Shown here one piece after another: positions 26,431-35,327 of a stretch of DNA of 53,989 bases; position 1 is the stretch's first letter, and each line of letters opens with the position of its first letter. The notes under the pieces are model-generated. The model was given only the letters and a program-made list of their open reading frames with translations. It made no database searches and was not told the DNA's origin. The stretch comes from CAZBRS01 sp964494475 (GTDB lineage: Bacteria > Myxococcota_A > UBA9042 > CAZBRS01), in assembly GCA_964494475.1 (NCBI GenBank), contig CAZBRS010000043.1, forward strand, positions 1-53,989, written 5' to 3'. A program made the position numbers and the translations under genes.

Positions 26431-27240
26431 ATGCGAGCTCCTCACGTCGTCGCCCTGGTGGTGGCGCTGGCCGTAGCCCACCCCCTGGAGGCCGAGCCCG
26501 CGTCGCCCTACTCCCTGTCGTGGGCCGTCGACGTGCCCGTGGCCACGGGGGCCGCGGCGGCGCTGGTGTTGCCGTGGATCTTCGCCGACGACCTCGTGCG
26601 GGGCGGCGGTCCGTACGACGCGTCGTCCGTGAACCGCATGGACCGCTTCGTCACGGGCCTGCACAGCTCGGGCGCCAACACGGCCAGCGACGTGATGCTG
26701 TGGTCGATGGTGGCGCTGCCCTTCGCGGCTGCGGCGCTCGACGTGGGCGTGTCGTCGGGGGGCGGGTGGCGCGGCTGGGCCACCGACTCGGCCGTCCTCG
26801 CCGAGGCGGTGCTGGTCTCGGCCGCCCTGAACCAGCTCACCAAGGTCGCGGTGCAGCGCCCGCGGCCCCTGCTCTACGACCGGGCGGCGGGCGCTCCCGC
26901 CCTGGCCGTGGCCGACAACCACCTGTCGTTCTACTCGGGCCATACGTCCACGGCCTTCGCCGCCGGCATGGCCTGGGCCTTCACCTTCTCCCGGCGCCAC
27001 CCGGGCTCGCCCTGGCGGTACGCGGCGTACGGGGGCGCGGCCGCGCTCGGCGGCACGGTGGGCCTGCTGCGCGTGCTGGCCGGCAAGCACTTCGTGAGCG
27101 ACGTGCTGGTGGGCGCGGTGGCCGGCACCCTGGTGGGCGTCGGCGTGCCGTGGCTGCACGCGCGCTCGGGGGCGGGGGTGGCGGTGGCGCCGGGTCGGGG
27201 CGGCGGGGCGGTGTTCGCGATCGCGGTGCCGCTTCCGTAG
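26431..27240 (+). CDS. PAP2-family membrane phosphatase
   Basis: 269 residues from ATG 26431, chosen because GGGAGGG lies six bases before it; the frame is open from 26407. A signal-like N-terminus (1-22) is followed by several membrane helices. The three PAP2 motifs are present: K138-X6-RP, FYSGHTS with H171, and the R...H...D set in LLRVLAGKHFVSD. Members dephosphorylate phosphatidate or undecaprenyl diphosphate at the periplasmic face. Recycling of the lipid carrier would fit the glycan genes that follow. Confidence 0.88.
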   Translation: MRAPHVVALVVALAVAHPLEAEPASPYSLSWAVDVPVATGAAAALVLPWIFADDLVRGGGPYDASSVNRMDRFVTGLHSSGANTASDVMLWSMVALPFAAAALDVGVSSGGGWRGWATDSAVLAEAVLVSAALNQLTKVAVQRPRPLLYDRAAGAPALAVADNHLSFYSGHTSTAFAAGMAWAFTFSRRHPGSPWRYAAYGGAAALGGTVGLLRVLAGKHFVSDVLVGAVAGTLVGVGVPWLHARSGAGVAVAPGRGGGAVFAIAVPLP

Positions 27241-27242
27241 GG

Positions 27243-27731
27243 CTACTCGGGCCGCCCCACCACCGTGCCGCTCAGCAGGTCGTGCAGCGCGCGCTTCGAG
27301 GGCAGCACGAAGGCCAGCCACAGGCCCAGGCCGCCGAGCGGCACCTCGAGCACCCGGAGCAGGTTGCGCGCCAGCAGGCGCGGGATCGAGGCCGGGCGGC
27401 CGCGGGTGTCGAGCACCGTCCCGCCGAGCAGCAGGCGGCCCAGGCTGGCGCCGGCCAGCACCTCGGTGACCAGGTTCACGAACAGCGCCACCAGCAGGAA
27501 CAGGAGCGTCGAGACCACGATGGCGCCGAGGTTGGCGTTGACCTCGTCGACCACGTAGTCGAACCAGTTCCAGCGCCGCGGGCCGAAGTCGACGAAGGGG
27601 AACCAGCGGAAGGCCCAGGCCACCAGCGCGAAGAGGGCGCCCGAGAGCGCCGTGTCGATCAGGCCGATGACGGAGCGGCGTACGAGGCCGTCGACGCGGA
27701 TCGCCGGGGCCTGGAAGCCGTCAGCGGGCAC
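27243..27731 (-). CDS. RDD-family membrane protein
   Basis: 162 residues, GTG start at 27731 inside the end of the deacetylase gene (11-nt overlap, no strong ribosome site, so the start is the least certain part). It has RRSVIGLIDTALSG at the first helix (Arg and Asp of the RDD name), two further hydrophobic segments and the typical ending KRALHDLLSGTVV. Function of the family is poorly known; some members affect ion or lipid handling. Last gene of the glycan-type operon. Confidence 0.78.
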   Translation of the reverse strand: MPADGFQAPAIRVDGLVRRSVIGLIDTALSGALFALVAWAFRWFPFVDFGPRRWNWFDYVVDEVNANLGAIVVSTLLFLLVALFVNLVTEVLAGASLGRLLLGGTVLDTRGRPASIPRLLARNLLRVLEVPLGGLGLWLAFVLPSKRALHDLLSGTVVGRPE

Positions 27732-28641
27732 GGGCGGCCTCGGCCAGGGTCATCACGTCGAATCGGCCGCGCACGAAGTCGGCCAGGCGGTCGAGCACGG
27801 CGTACTTGGTCGCGAGGGGGATGGCCAGGTCGCGCTGCACGGCGAGCTCGCGGGGCAGGGCGTCGCGCTCGAGGTCGAGCAGGTCGACGCCGTGGAACTC
27901 GATGTGCAACGGGTCGCAGGTAGCGGCCAGGCCGAGCACGCCGTCGAGGTGACGGGGCCCGAGCAGGTTCAGGAACGTGCCCACCATGGGAAAGCCGAGG
28001 GGCGTGACCGAGATGGGGATCTCGCGCAGCACGGCGCCCCCGTTGGCCAGGATGCGTGGCTCGGTGCCCGAGGCGAAGTTCTTGAGGCAGCCGACCTGCG
28101 AGCCGCTCTTCTTGCCGGTCAGGCGGATGCGGCCGATCATGGCGGCGCGCAGCAGGTAGTAGGGCACGCTCGGCAGGATCGAGGCGTCGTAGCGGAGGCC
28201 GTGGCGCGCCAGCATGGGCACCATGTCGGGGCGCACGTTGTACCCCGGGGCGCGGAAGCCGATGGGCGCCCGCCCCGTGGCCTCGCGGATCAGGGCGACC
28301 GAGCGCGCGATCTCGGCCTCCTGCTGGTCGGGCGGCAGGCGGTCGAAGTGGTAGGGGTGCGAGTGCGTGTGGCTCGCGATCTCGTGTCCCAGGCGCACGG
28401 CCTCGCGCACGATGCCGCGGTTGATGACGCCGTAGCGCGGGTCGTCGAGATCGCTCGTGGCCACGAAGAACGTGGCCCGCAGGCGCTTGCGCTCGAGCCA
28501 GTCGAGGAAGCGCAGCATGGCCCGGTCGTAGACGGCGTTCGAGACCGCGCCGGCGTCGAGGCCGTGGATTTCGGCGTAGCAGCGCAGCGGGTCGACGTCG
28601 ACCGTCAGGTGGCAGCGGGGAAGGCCCGTCATTGCGTCCAT
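27721..28641 (-). CDS. Polysaccharide deacetylase (NodB domain)
   Basis: 306 residues, carbohydrate esterase 4 fold. Motif 1 is LTVDVDP with the metal Asp, motif 2 HTHSHPYHF with the metal His pair, motif 3 IGFRAPGYN. No signal peptide, so it probably acts in the cytoplasm on a lipid-linked or nucleotide sugar, as ArnD-like enzymes do at the membrane. Five bases after the GT2 gene and in one operon with it and a UDP-galactopyranose-mutase-like flavoenzyme, suggesting removal of an acyl group from an amino sugar during glycan assembly. Confidence 0.9.
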   Translation of the reverse strand: MDAMTGLPRCHLTVDVDPLRCYAEIHGLDAGAVSNAVYDRAMLRFLDWLERKRLRATFFVATSDLDDPRYGVINRGIVREAVRLGHEIASHTHSHPYHFDRLPPDQQEAEIARSVALIREATGRAPIGFRAPGYNVRPDMVPMLARHGLRYDASILPSVPYYLLRAAMIGRIRLTGKKSGSQVGCLKNFASGTEPRILANGGAVLREIPISVTPLGFPMVGTFLNLLGPRHLDGVLGLAATCDPLHIEFHGVDLLDLERDALPRELAVQRDLAIPLATKYAVLDRLADFVRGRFDVMTLAEAARAR

Positions 28642-28645
28642 CGCC

Positions 28646-29374
28646 TCACCGGTTCTTGATGCGGATCACCCACACGAGCGTGGCCAGGTTCTTCAGCACG
28701 TGCGGCACGCGCTTCACCAGGTTGATGCTCGGGGGGCGCTTCTCGATGATCTCGACCGGGATCTCGAGCACGCGCACCTTCTGGCGCTCGGAGCGGATGA
28801 CCAACTCCGAGGCGAAGAGGTCGCGCTCGACCACGCAGCGGTTGACCACCGCCATCAGCCGCTCGCGCTGGAACGCCTTCAACCCGTGGGTGTCGGTGCC
28901 CTTGAAGTCGAGGAAGACGTGCAGCAGCCCGTTGATGATCTTGGTGGCCATCTGGCGCATGAGCGGCCGGCGGTCGAGGGCGTCGGCGTGCAGCTTGGAG
29001 CCCACCACCAGGTCGGCCTGGTCGCCGAACAGGATCTCGAGCGCGCGCTGGTGGAAGTCGACGTCGAGGATGTCGACCTCGTCGCAGATGACGAAGGCTC
29101 CGCGGGCGTTCTCGATGCCCTTGCGCAGCGCGCGGCCGTAGTTCGGCTCGTCGGTGAGCAGCGCGCGCACCTGCGGATACTCGCGCTCGAGGCGCAGGGC
29201 GATCTCGCGGGTGTCGTCGGTCGAGCCGTTCTCGGTGATGATGATCTCGTACGAGTACTGGGCCTTCTTCAGCTTCTCGATGAGCTCGATCACCGAGCCG
29301 AAGAGCAGCCCCTCCTCGTTGAACACCGGGATGATGATCGAGACGCGCGGCGCCTCGCCCACGGCCTTGGTCAT
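28646..29374 (-). CDS. Family 2 glycosyltransferase, DPM1/ArnC-like
   Basis: 242 residues. The GT-A fold begins VSIIIPVFNEEG, with ITENGSTDDT for the nucleotide and CDEVDILD in place of the usual DxD. The C-terminal half is hydrophobic around 205-230 (VLKNLATLVWVIR). Enzymes of this shape move a sugar from a nucleotide to polyprenyl phosphate on the inner membrane. The ATG overlaps the flavoenzyme stop as ATGA. Acceptor and sugar unknown. Confidence 0.87.
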   Translation of the reverse strand: MTKAVGEAPRVSIIIPVFNEEGLLFGSVIELIEKLKKAQYSYEIIITENGSTDDTREIALRLEREYPQVRALLTDEPNYGRALRKGIENARGAFVICDEVDILDVDFHQRALEILFGDQADLVVGSKLHADALDRRPLMRQMATKIINGLLHVFLDFKGTDTHGLKAFQRERLMAVVNRCVVERDLFASELVIRSERQKVRVLEIPVEIIEKRPPSINLVKRVPHVLKNLATLVWVIRIKNR

Positions 29375-30690
29375 GTTGCCTCTCCCTTCACCCGCAGGGC
29401 GGTCTCGAAGCCGTCTTGCAGCGAGTCTTCCATCGAATTGTAGATCCAGCGGCCATAGCGGCCAATCGAATCGATGCCCCACCCGGCGAGCGCGGCGTGC
29501 AGCGCCCGGGTGGCGTCGAAGTAGGCGTGGTCGAACAGCACGTACGCGACGGGGATCTCGCGCACCTCGGCGAACGTGAGGCTCTCGGGGCCGCTGGCCT
29601 CGCCGATCTCGACCAGGAACTCGACCAGCGCGGCCTTCAGGCGGGCGTCGGTCCACTCGGGGCCGAGCAGGTTCGAACACTCGACGTAGAGCGTGCTCTC
29701 GCCCTCGGGCGCCATGTAGGGCACGGCGTTCGAGAAGCAGCCCAGGCGGTAGAAGGGGAAGCGCTCCTCGGGCACGTAGACCCAGTGGTTGCCCCGGAGC
29801 ACGCCGCGACCGCGCACGGCGACGTTCAGGTAGCGCAGGCGCGTGGCGCGCAGGCGGCCGGCCGCCGCCTGGAGGGCCGGGTCGACCCCCGCGAGGCGCG
29901 CGATCAGCGCCGGCAGCGGCAGGCTCGAGACCAGCCGGTCGTACGAGACCTCGCCGCCTGCATGGCGCACGACCCGCCGCACGGGGTCGATGGCCGTGAC
30001 CTCGTGGCCGTAGCGGATGCGGTCTCGGAGGGGCTCGGCCAGCGCGTGCGCCAGGGTGCCGATGCCGCCCGCGACCGGGTAGACGAAGCTGGCGTTGTAG
30101 CCCATCGCATGCGCGCGCAGGCCCAGGGCGCCGTCGATGACCTCGTCGAGGCCCGGGCGCGGGATGAACCGGCCGCACCATTCGGCCGTGATCTCCTCGG
30201 GGCGTACGCCCCACAGGCGCGTGTTGTACGGGATCATGAAGTGGCGCGCGATGCCCGCGCCGAAGTGCCGGTCGATGTACTCGCCGAAGTGCCGGGGCTC
30301 GCCGAACTCGCCGCGGGCCTCCTGGAGCTTGGCCTCGACGTACCCCTGCAGGCACTCCTTGACCACCTGGGGCGGCAACCCCGCGAAGTTGGCCTGGAAG
30401 GGATAGGGCGTGAACACGCCGTTCGAGTAGACGGCGCTCTTTCGCTCGACCGTGAGCAGGCACCCGCCGAGCACGCGCTCGACCAGCGCGCGCAGGTGCG
30501 GGTGGCGCAGGTGCAGCCAGTGGCCGGTCACGTCGAACAGGTACTGTCCGCGGTCGCCGCGCGCGTCGGTGCGCGCCAGCCCGCCCGGCTGGTGCTCGCG
30601 CTCGAGCACCAGGCAGTCGGGGCCGACGAAGGTCGCGGTCGAGAGACCCGCGAGCCCGGCACCCAGGATGACGACGGGGACGTGCTGCAT
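29371..30690 (-). CDS. FAD-dependent oxidoreductase, UDP-galactopyranose mutase-like
   Basis: 439 residues. The Rossmann start VVILGAGLAGLSTA and an ERE segment bind FAD; YPFQANFAGLP and YNTRLWGVRPEEI resemble UDP-galactopyranose-mutase and protoporphyrinogen/amine oxidase relatives that are common in polysaccharide clusters. The exact substrate is not readable. First gene of the four-gene minus operon, with a good promoter in front. Operon partners (GT2, deacetylase) argue for sugar-nucleotide or lipid-sugar work rather than haem synthesis. Confidence 0.82.
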   Translation of the reverse strand: MQHVPVVILGAGLAGLSTATFVGPDCLVLEREHQPGGLARTDARGDRGQYLFDVTGHWLHLRHPHLRALVERVLGGCLLTVERKSAVYSNGVFTPYPFQANFAGLPPQVVKECLQGYVEAKLQEARGEFGEPRHFGEYIDRHFGAGIARHFMIPYNTRLWGVRPEEITAEWCGRFIPRPGLDEVIDGALGLRAHAMGYNASFVYPVAGGIGTLAHALAEPLRDRIRYGHEVTAIDPVRRVVRHAGGEVSYDRLVSSLPLPALIARLAGVDPALQAAAGRLRATRLRYLNVAVRGRGVLRGNHWVYVPEERFPFYRLGCFSNAVPYMAPEGESTLYVECSNLLGPEWTDARLKAALVEFLVEIGEASGPESLTFAEVREIPVAYVLFDHAYFDATRALHAALAGWGIDSIGRYGRWIYNSMEDSLQDGFETALRVKGEAT

Positions 30691-30723
30691 GAGACCCGTT
30701 CCGAAGGGGTCGGCGGTCCGGGA

Positions 30724-30752
30724 TATCTACTCGAATGGACGATCGAAGTCAA
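30724..30752 (-). promoter_or_regulatory. Promoter of the flavoenzyme/GT2/deacetylase operon
   Basis: Minus strand: TTGACT (30752-30747), 17-nt spacer, TAGATA (30729-30724); -35 5 of 6, -10 weaker. About 33 nt before ATG 30690. Confidence 0.5.
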
Positions 30753-30788
30753 ACGCACGCCCCTCCGCGGGCCGATCCTCGTCCCCCA

Positions 30789-30816
30789 TTGCGCTCGGCG
30801 ATAGAAAGGCTAGAGT
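30789..30816 (+). promoter_or_regulatory. Promoter candidate of the outer-membrane protein gene
   Basis: TTGCGC (30789-30794), 16-nt spacer, TAGAGT (30811-30816); divergent to the promoter at 30724-30752, 34 nt before ATG 30850. Confidence 0.42.
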
Positions 30817-30849
30817 GCCCGGCGGTCTCGACCACGAGCGGAGGCTCCC

Positions 30850-31365
30850 ATGTCGCGCCTGGTCTTCGTGCTGGCCCTGCTGGCGGCGTCCCCGTCGACC
30901 TCGTACGCGTTCGGCTCGGCCCGGAACCCCGGCGCCGGCGACGTCGGCGTGGGCCTCGAGCTCGGCTACCCCGCGAACGGCATCACCGTGAACACCTACC
31001 TGGGTCGCGACCTCTCGCTGCAGATCGACGGCACCGTGTGGACGCGCCACGACTGGTTGGGGCTGGGCGCCCGCGTCGACCTGCTGTGGTGGATGCCGCG
31101 CCTGGTCGACCTGGGCTGGGGCGACCTGGTCTGGTACTGGGGCCCGGGCGGCAACGTGTTCTGGTACGAATGGCAGGGCCGCGGAGACGTCGACGGCTTC
31201 GTGCACCTGGGCGCCGAGTTGCCCGTCGGCATCGGCGTGCGCCTGGGTAAGGTGCCCATGGACCTGACGCTCGAGGTGGTGCCCGTCTTCCGCGTGCTCG
31301 GACCCGGCGGGCTCGACTTCGACTTCGGCCTCACGGCGGCCTTCAACGCGCGATGGTACTTCTGA
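30850..31365 (+). CDS. Predicted small outer-membrane beta-barrel protein
   Basis: 171 residues with a clear signal peptide (about 1-20, SYA-F). The rest alternates polar and hydrophobic residues in strands (QIDGTVWTR, VDGFVHLGAE, PMDLTLEVVPVF) and ends in aromatic RWYF, the usual signal for BAM-assisted insertion. Eight strands would fit the length. No specific family is recognised. It shares a TGATG junction with the lipoprotein gene, so the two are coupled. Confidence 0.7.
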   Translation: MSRLVFVLALLAASPSTSYAFGSARNPGAGDVGVGLELGYPANGITVNTYLGRDLSLQIDGTVWTRHDWLGLGARVDLLWWMPRLVDLGWGDLVWYWGPGGNVFWYEWQGRGDVDGFVHLGAELPVGIGVRLGKVPMDLTLEVVPVFRVLGPGGLDFDFGLTAAFNARWYF

Positions 31366-31874
31366 TGGCGCGGCTGACGATCGCGCTCACCCTGCTCCTG
31401 GCGGCCTGCTCCTTCGACGTGCAGACCGACCCCTACCTGGGCCTCGACCGCTTCGAGGCCGCCGCCGACGACCCCGGCACCGATCCGGCGAGCCCCGACG
31501 ACGCGCCCCTCGATGCGCCCGCCGCCGATCCGGGAACGTCCGTTGACGCCGGCCCCGACGCGCCGTCGCCCGCCTGCGCCACCGCCGCCGACTGCCTCGG
31601 TCAGGTGACGCTGCCCGGGCCGTGCCACCGCCCCCAGTGCGACGCCGGGACGTGCGCCGTCGTGCCGAACCCGGCCGGAACGCCCTGCACGGCCGAGGGC
31701 CCGGCCGTGGGCCCCTGCGAGCAGCTCGTGTGCGCCGCCGACGCGACCTGCACCGATCTGAAGCCCAAGAGCAACGGGGCCCCCTGCGACGACGCCGATC
31801 CGTGCACGTCCGACGACCGCTGCGACGCCCTCGGCGCCTGCACGGGCGCGCCGGTGCCGGAGCCTTGCCCGTAG
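31365..31874 (+). CDS. Cys-rich lipoprotein, unknown function
   Basis: 169 residues. Signal peptide ending LLLAAC, a standard lipobox with Cys15. An Asp/Ala/Pro linker (about 25-70) precedes paired Cys in short repeats (TAADCLGQV, PQCDAGTCAVV, DDADPCTSDDRCDALGACTG). The DPCTSDDRC-type repeat is common in myxobacterial surface proteins and may be a small disulfide domain. Function unknown. Confidence 0.72.
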   Translation: MARLTIALTLLLAACSFDVQTDPYLGLDRFEAAADDPGTDPASPDDAPLDAPAADPGTSVDAGPDAPSPACATAADCLGQVTLPGPCHRPQCDAGTCAVVPNPAGTPCTAEGPAVGPCEQLVCAADATCTDLKPKSNGAPCDDADPCTSDDRCDALGACTGAPVPEPCP

Positions 31875-31962
31875 CTTGGCCTTTCCCCGTGGCCGAGGCC
31901 GCGATCGAAGGCGAGGCCGTCCGTCTCGTCCGTCTCCGCGGGCTCGTGCGCGCTCGGCAGGC

Positions 31963-31991
31963 TTGTCACGTGGTCCTGGTTGCGGTAGCTT
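31963..31991 (+). promoter_or_regulatory. Promoter candidate of the first radical SAM gene
   Basis: TTGTCA (31963-31968), 17-nt spacer, TAGCTT (31986-31991), about 40 nt before GTG 32032. It would start the long plus-strand gene set. Confidence 0.42.
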
Positions 31992-32031
31992 GGCCCCACG
32001 CAGGTGCAGCGAGCGAAACCGGGGGCTTGGA

Positions 32032-33129
32032 GTGCGCGAACGGATCAAACAGGAAGTGCAGCGATTCCGGGTCTCGCCCGGCGCGCGGGTCTTCCTGCGA
32101 GAGCGCCTGCGCCTCGACCCCGACCGCATGGACTGGGACGTGCTCGTCGATCTCACGCAGGGGTGCAACCTCTCGTGCACCATGTGCCTCACCAACGCCG
32201 CCACGCCGCAGGCCCTGGCGTCGCCCGCGGTGATCGAGCGCATCCTGGCCGAGGTCGTCCCCCGGGCGGCCGACTTCTCGCTCGGTTGCCGATCCGAGCC
32301 CCTGTTACACCCCGATCTGCCCGAGATCCTCGCGAGGCTCGGCGCCGAGATCGACCGTTTGCGCTCCACCACGTCGCTGGTCGTGCTCACGTCCGGCACG
32401 CTGCTGGGCGAAGGGTACGCGGAGCGGCTCGCGACCTCGGGCGTTCACCGCATCTCGCTGTCGATCGAGTCGACCGAGCCGGAGAAGTACGCGCGCATCC
32501 GCAAGGGGGGAGCCTGGTCCGACGTCGAGGCGGGAATTCGACGGCTGCTGGCGGCCCGCAGCGGGCGATTTCCGGGGGTGGGCGTCCAGGCCATCGTCAG
32601 CCGCCAGAACCTGACCGATCTTCCGCGGCTGCTGGTCGACGTGGCGCGGCTGGGTCTCGATCGGTTGAACCTGCCCCAGCTCATCCCCGACCGCCCCTCC
32701 GACGTGGACGAGGCCCTCTCCCTGGTGGGCCCCGAGGCCACCGAGGTGCAGGCGGTCGTCGCGCGCCTGCTGCACGAGAGCGAGCGCTGGGGGGTCGCGG
32801 TCACGCCCCCGCAGCCCCTGCTGGTGCCGGTCCCCGGCGATCTGTACCCGATCCTCGCCGACAGCGGCTACTGGGACGAGCCCGTCGCGGCCCGTGACCG
32901 CCCGGCGGTGTGCATCGCGCCCTGGAGCCGCGTGCGCGTCGACCACCTCGGCGACGTCTACCCCTGCCACCGGGCGCTCCTGCGCGCCGACTCCTGGGGG
33001 AACCTCCTGGCTGCCCCGTTCGCGTCGATCGTCAACAGCCCGAAGGCCCTGGCCATGCGCGAGGCGTTGCTCGAAGGGCGCGTCCCCTGCCGGTCCTGCG
33101 GTCGCTGCCCCTACGGTCCGGCAGCCTGA
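32032..33129 (+). CDS. Radical SAM enzyme with SPASM-like C-terminal cysteines
   Basis: 365 residues from GTG 32032. The cluster motif is C45-X3-C49-X2-C52 (CNLSCTMC). The C-terminal part has further Cys in a SPASM/twitch-like layout: CIAPW, VYPCH and CRSCGRCPYG, so a second Fe-S cluster is likely. LTSGT and LSIESTEPEKY resemble the SAM-binding strands of MoaA/PqqE relatives. Substrate unknown; neighbours suggest a glycan or a small molecule attached to one. Only two bases separate it from the membrane protein gene. Confidence 0.88.
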   Translation: MRERIKQEVQRFRVSPGARVFLRERLRLDPDRMDWDVLVDLTQGCNLSCTMCLTNAATPQALASPAVIERILAEVVPRAADFSLGCRSEPLLHPDLPEILARLGAEIDRLRSTTSLVVLTSGTLLGEGYAERLATSGVHRISLSIESTEPEKYARIRKGGAWSDVEAGIRRLLAARSGRFPGVGVQAIVSRQNLTDLPRLLVDVARLGLDRLNLPQLIPDRPSDVDEALSLVGPEATEVQAVVARLLHESERWGVAVTPPQPLLVPVPGDLYPILADSGYWDEPVAARDRPAVCIAPWSRVRVDHLGDVYPCHRALLRADSWGNLLAAPFASIVNSPKALAMREALLEGRVPCRSCGRCPYGPAA

Positions 33130-33131
33130 AC

Positions 33132-35312
33132 GTGGACGCCGTCTCGCGCCTCGCCCTGACGTTCGTCGGAACGCTGCTCCTGGCCGTCCCCGGGCTGCTG
33201 GCTGCCCGCGCGTTCGCACCCCGTGGTCGCGACGCCGACCCCTCGTCCGATGCGATCGGTCGCGTGGTCGTGGGGCTCGGCTGGGGCTTCGCCGTCGTCC
33301 CGACCCTGGCGTTCTTCCTCTGCCTGGCCACGGGGTGGCGCGTCTCGTGGGGCTCGCTCCTGCTCGCCTCCCTTGGCGCGGCGGCGCTCCCGGCGGCCCG
33401 GTTGGTCCGCGGCGGCGCGTGGCGCGATCTGCTGCCTTCCCCGGCGCGCGTGCACGCCGATCTCGCCGCGATCGGCGGAGCCCTCGCGGGCGCGGCGGCG
33501 ATCGGCCTCGTTTACGTGCTCAAGTACGACACGCGCTTCGCCGGGGCCGACTCGTGCATCTACACGGCGGCGTTCACCGCCACGGGGCTCCGAGACCCCG
33601 GCGTCGACCTGCTGCGCACGTCGATCGAGAACGCCCGCCTCGGGAACCCGGGCGTGATGGCGGCCTACCTGGTGGTCTATGGCGCGTCTGGCTTTCGGGT
33701 GCTCTTCGGGGTGCTGGGCGTGCTGCTGGCGCTCGGCGGCTACCTCGTGGGGCGCGCGGTGGGCGGCTCTCGGGGGTGGGGGCTCGCGGGACTGCTGCTC
33801 CTGCCGTTGAACCCGTACGTGGCCTCCATTCCCCAACTCGACGAGAACCTGCTCGCGTTGGGGCTCGGCTCGACGGTGCTGCCCTTCGTCGTTGCCGGCA
33901 CGACCGGTTGGGGCGCCGCGGGGGTCTTCTTCGGGCTGGTGGTCCTGTGCCGACACGTGATGCTTCCTGCGCTGCCAGCGCTGCTCCTGGTGGCCTGGCA
34001 GAGCCCCGAGCGGGCGCGGGGAGCCGTTCGCCTTCTCGCGGGCTTCGTCGCCATCACGTTCTTCGAGAACCTGCACCACGCGCTGGCCCTCGGTTCCGTC
34101 TTCCAGTTCGAGAGCCTCCCGCAGTACCCGCTCCTGGCGTATCGGATCCTGGGGCTCGACGTCTCCTGGCAGGGCCTGCTCAACTGGCCGATCCACGACA
34201 CCCTGGTGCGCACGCCGCACAACCCGTTCCCCATGCTCGTAGCCTGGCCCCTCCACCTCGCCGATACGTTCGGTACGCTGCTCTTCGCGGCCATGGCCGT
34301 GGGGGCGGTGACCATCTGGCGCGTGGCGCGGCGGCAGGCGTGCTTCTGGGCGCTGTGGTCCGGCGTGTTCCTCGCGGGGATCGTGGTGCAGGAGTCCTGG
34401 GATCACCTGAACAAGATGGGCTTGCTGATCGTCGCGGCCGGCGCGTTCGTGGCCTGGACCCTGGCCGGCCTGGCCTGGGTCGTGCGTCGGCCGCGGTACG
34501 GCGTGCCGATCGTGGCGGTTTTCGCCCTGGCCCTGCCCCCGGGCGCGGCCCAACTCCGCGACTGGCGCGCGCCGGCCGATGCTCGCTACCAGGCGCTCCC
34601 CGCCGCCTCGCCCGAGTTGCCGTCGCAGCTGGACCTCGACGCCCGGCGCGCCACCGAGCTCGGGCTCCTGCCCGACGTCCGTCGCGTGACGGCCCAGGGG
34701 ACGATCCTGCCCGGGGTGCTGCCGGGGCTCCGGTGGGAGCTCGCGCTCGGGGCGCCCGACCTGGCGCCTCGACCCTGGGGCTTCGTGCCGGGCACCACGC
34801 CCGACCGGGGGCCTCCCGTGACCCTCGAGCTCGACCTGGCCGCCGATCCGCTGAAGGGGCCGGTCTTGGCCTCGACCACCCTGGCCCCCGATCTCGACCT
34901 GACCACCGGCGCCGCGCTGGTACGCGTCGAGGGTCCGGCCGTGCCCTGGGCCGACGGGCCCGTCACGCTCTTCGCCGGGGTCGGCCCCGAGCTGACGGCG
35001 TTCGTGCTCTACCTCGGCGACGAACCCCCTGAGGCCGCCGATCCGGCACCGGGCCGCGCTCGGCCCGGCAAGGACCGTTCGTGGGAGCGTCGCAAGATCT
35101 GGGCGATGATGGCCGGCGTGGAGCCCCCCGCCGAGGGGGTCGGCCAACGACTTCAGGCGCCGCGCGCCGTCGTTCGAGTTCGCCTTCCAGCGGGCGCCGT
35201 CTCGTTCGGCCTCGAGAAGAACCTGCGCGGCGGGCGTATGCTGCAGTGGCGTGGCACCGTCGGCGCCGCAGGCGCCCGCCTCGAGGGCCCCTGGGATCTC
35301 TGGCACAATTGA
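33132..35312 (+). CDS. Large membrane protein, probable GT-C glycosyltransferase
   Basis: 726 residues from GTG 33132 (no good ribosome site; coupled to the preceding stop). Residues 1 to about 460 hold some 11-13 membrane helices, the first loop having GADSCIY with an acidic residue, as in GT-C enzymes; residues 480-726 form a soluble, probably periplasmic domain with beta-rich pieces and no family that I recognise. It shares the segment GLLN-x-P-x-HD-x-LVRTPH-xx-FP (347-367) with the membrane protein at 42362, so the two are related. Transfer of a sugar from a polyprenyl donor is inferred. Confidence 0.7.
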   Translation: MDAVSRLALTFVGTLLLAVPGLLAARAFAPRGRDADPSSDAIGRVVVGLGWGFAVVPTLAFFLCLATGWRVSWGSLLLASLGAAALPAARLVRGGAWRDLLPSPARVHADLAAIGGALAGAAAIGLVYVLKYDTRFAGADSCIYTAAFTATGLRDPGVDLLRTSIENARLGNPGVMAAYLVVYGASGFRVLFGVLGVLLALGGYLVGRAVGGSRGWGLAGLLLLPLNPYVASIPQLDENLLALGLGSTVLPFVVAGTTGWGAAGVFFGLVVLCRHVMLPALPALLLVAWQSPERARGAVRLLAGFVAITFFENLHHALALGSVFQFESLPQYPLLAYRILGLDVSWQGLLNWPIHDTLVRTPHNPFPMLVAWPLHLADTFGTLLFAAMAVGAVTIWRVARRQACFWALWSGVFLAGIVVQESWDHLNKMGLLIVAAGAFVAWTLAGLAWVVRRPRYGVPIVAVFALALPPGAAQLRDWRAPADARYQALPAASPELPSQLDLDARRATELGLLPDVRRVTAQGTILPGVLPGLRWELALGAPDLAPRPWGFVPGTTPDRGPPVTLELDLAADPLKGPVLASTTLAPDLDLTTGAALVRVEGPAVPWADGPVTLFAGVGPELTAFVLYLGDEPPEAADPAPGRARPGKDRSWERRKIWAMMAGVEPPAEGVGQRLQAPRAVVRVRLPAGAVSFGLEKNLRGGRMLQWRGTVGAAGARLEGPWDLWHN

Positions 35313-35327
35313 ACTAGGAGGCCCGCA

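Noticed and set aside
31871..31995. 11-base repeat GTAGCTTGGCC at 31871-31881 and 31985-31995
   Set aside because: Short, unsymmetrical, and the first copy includes the stop of the lipoprotein gene; chance is enough.
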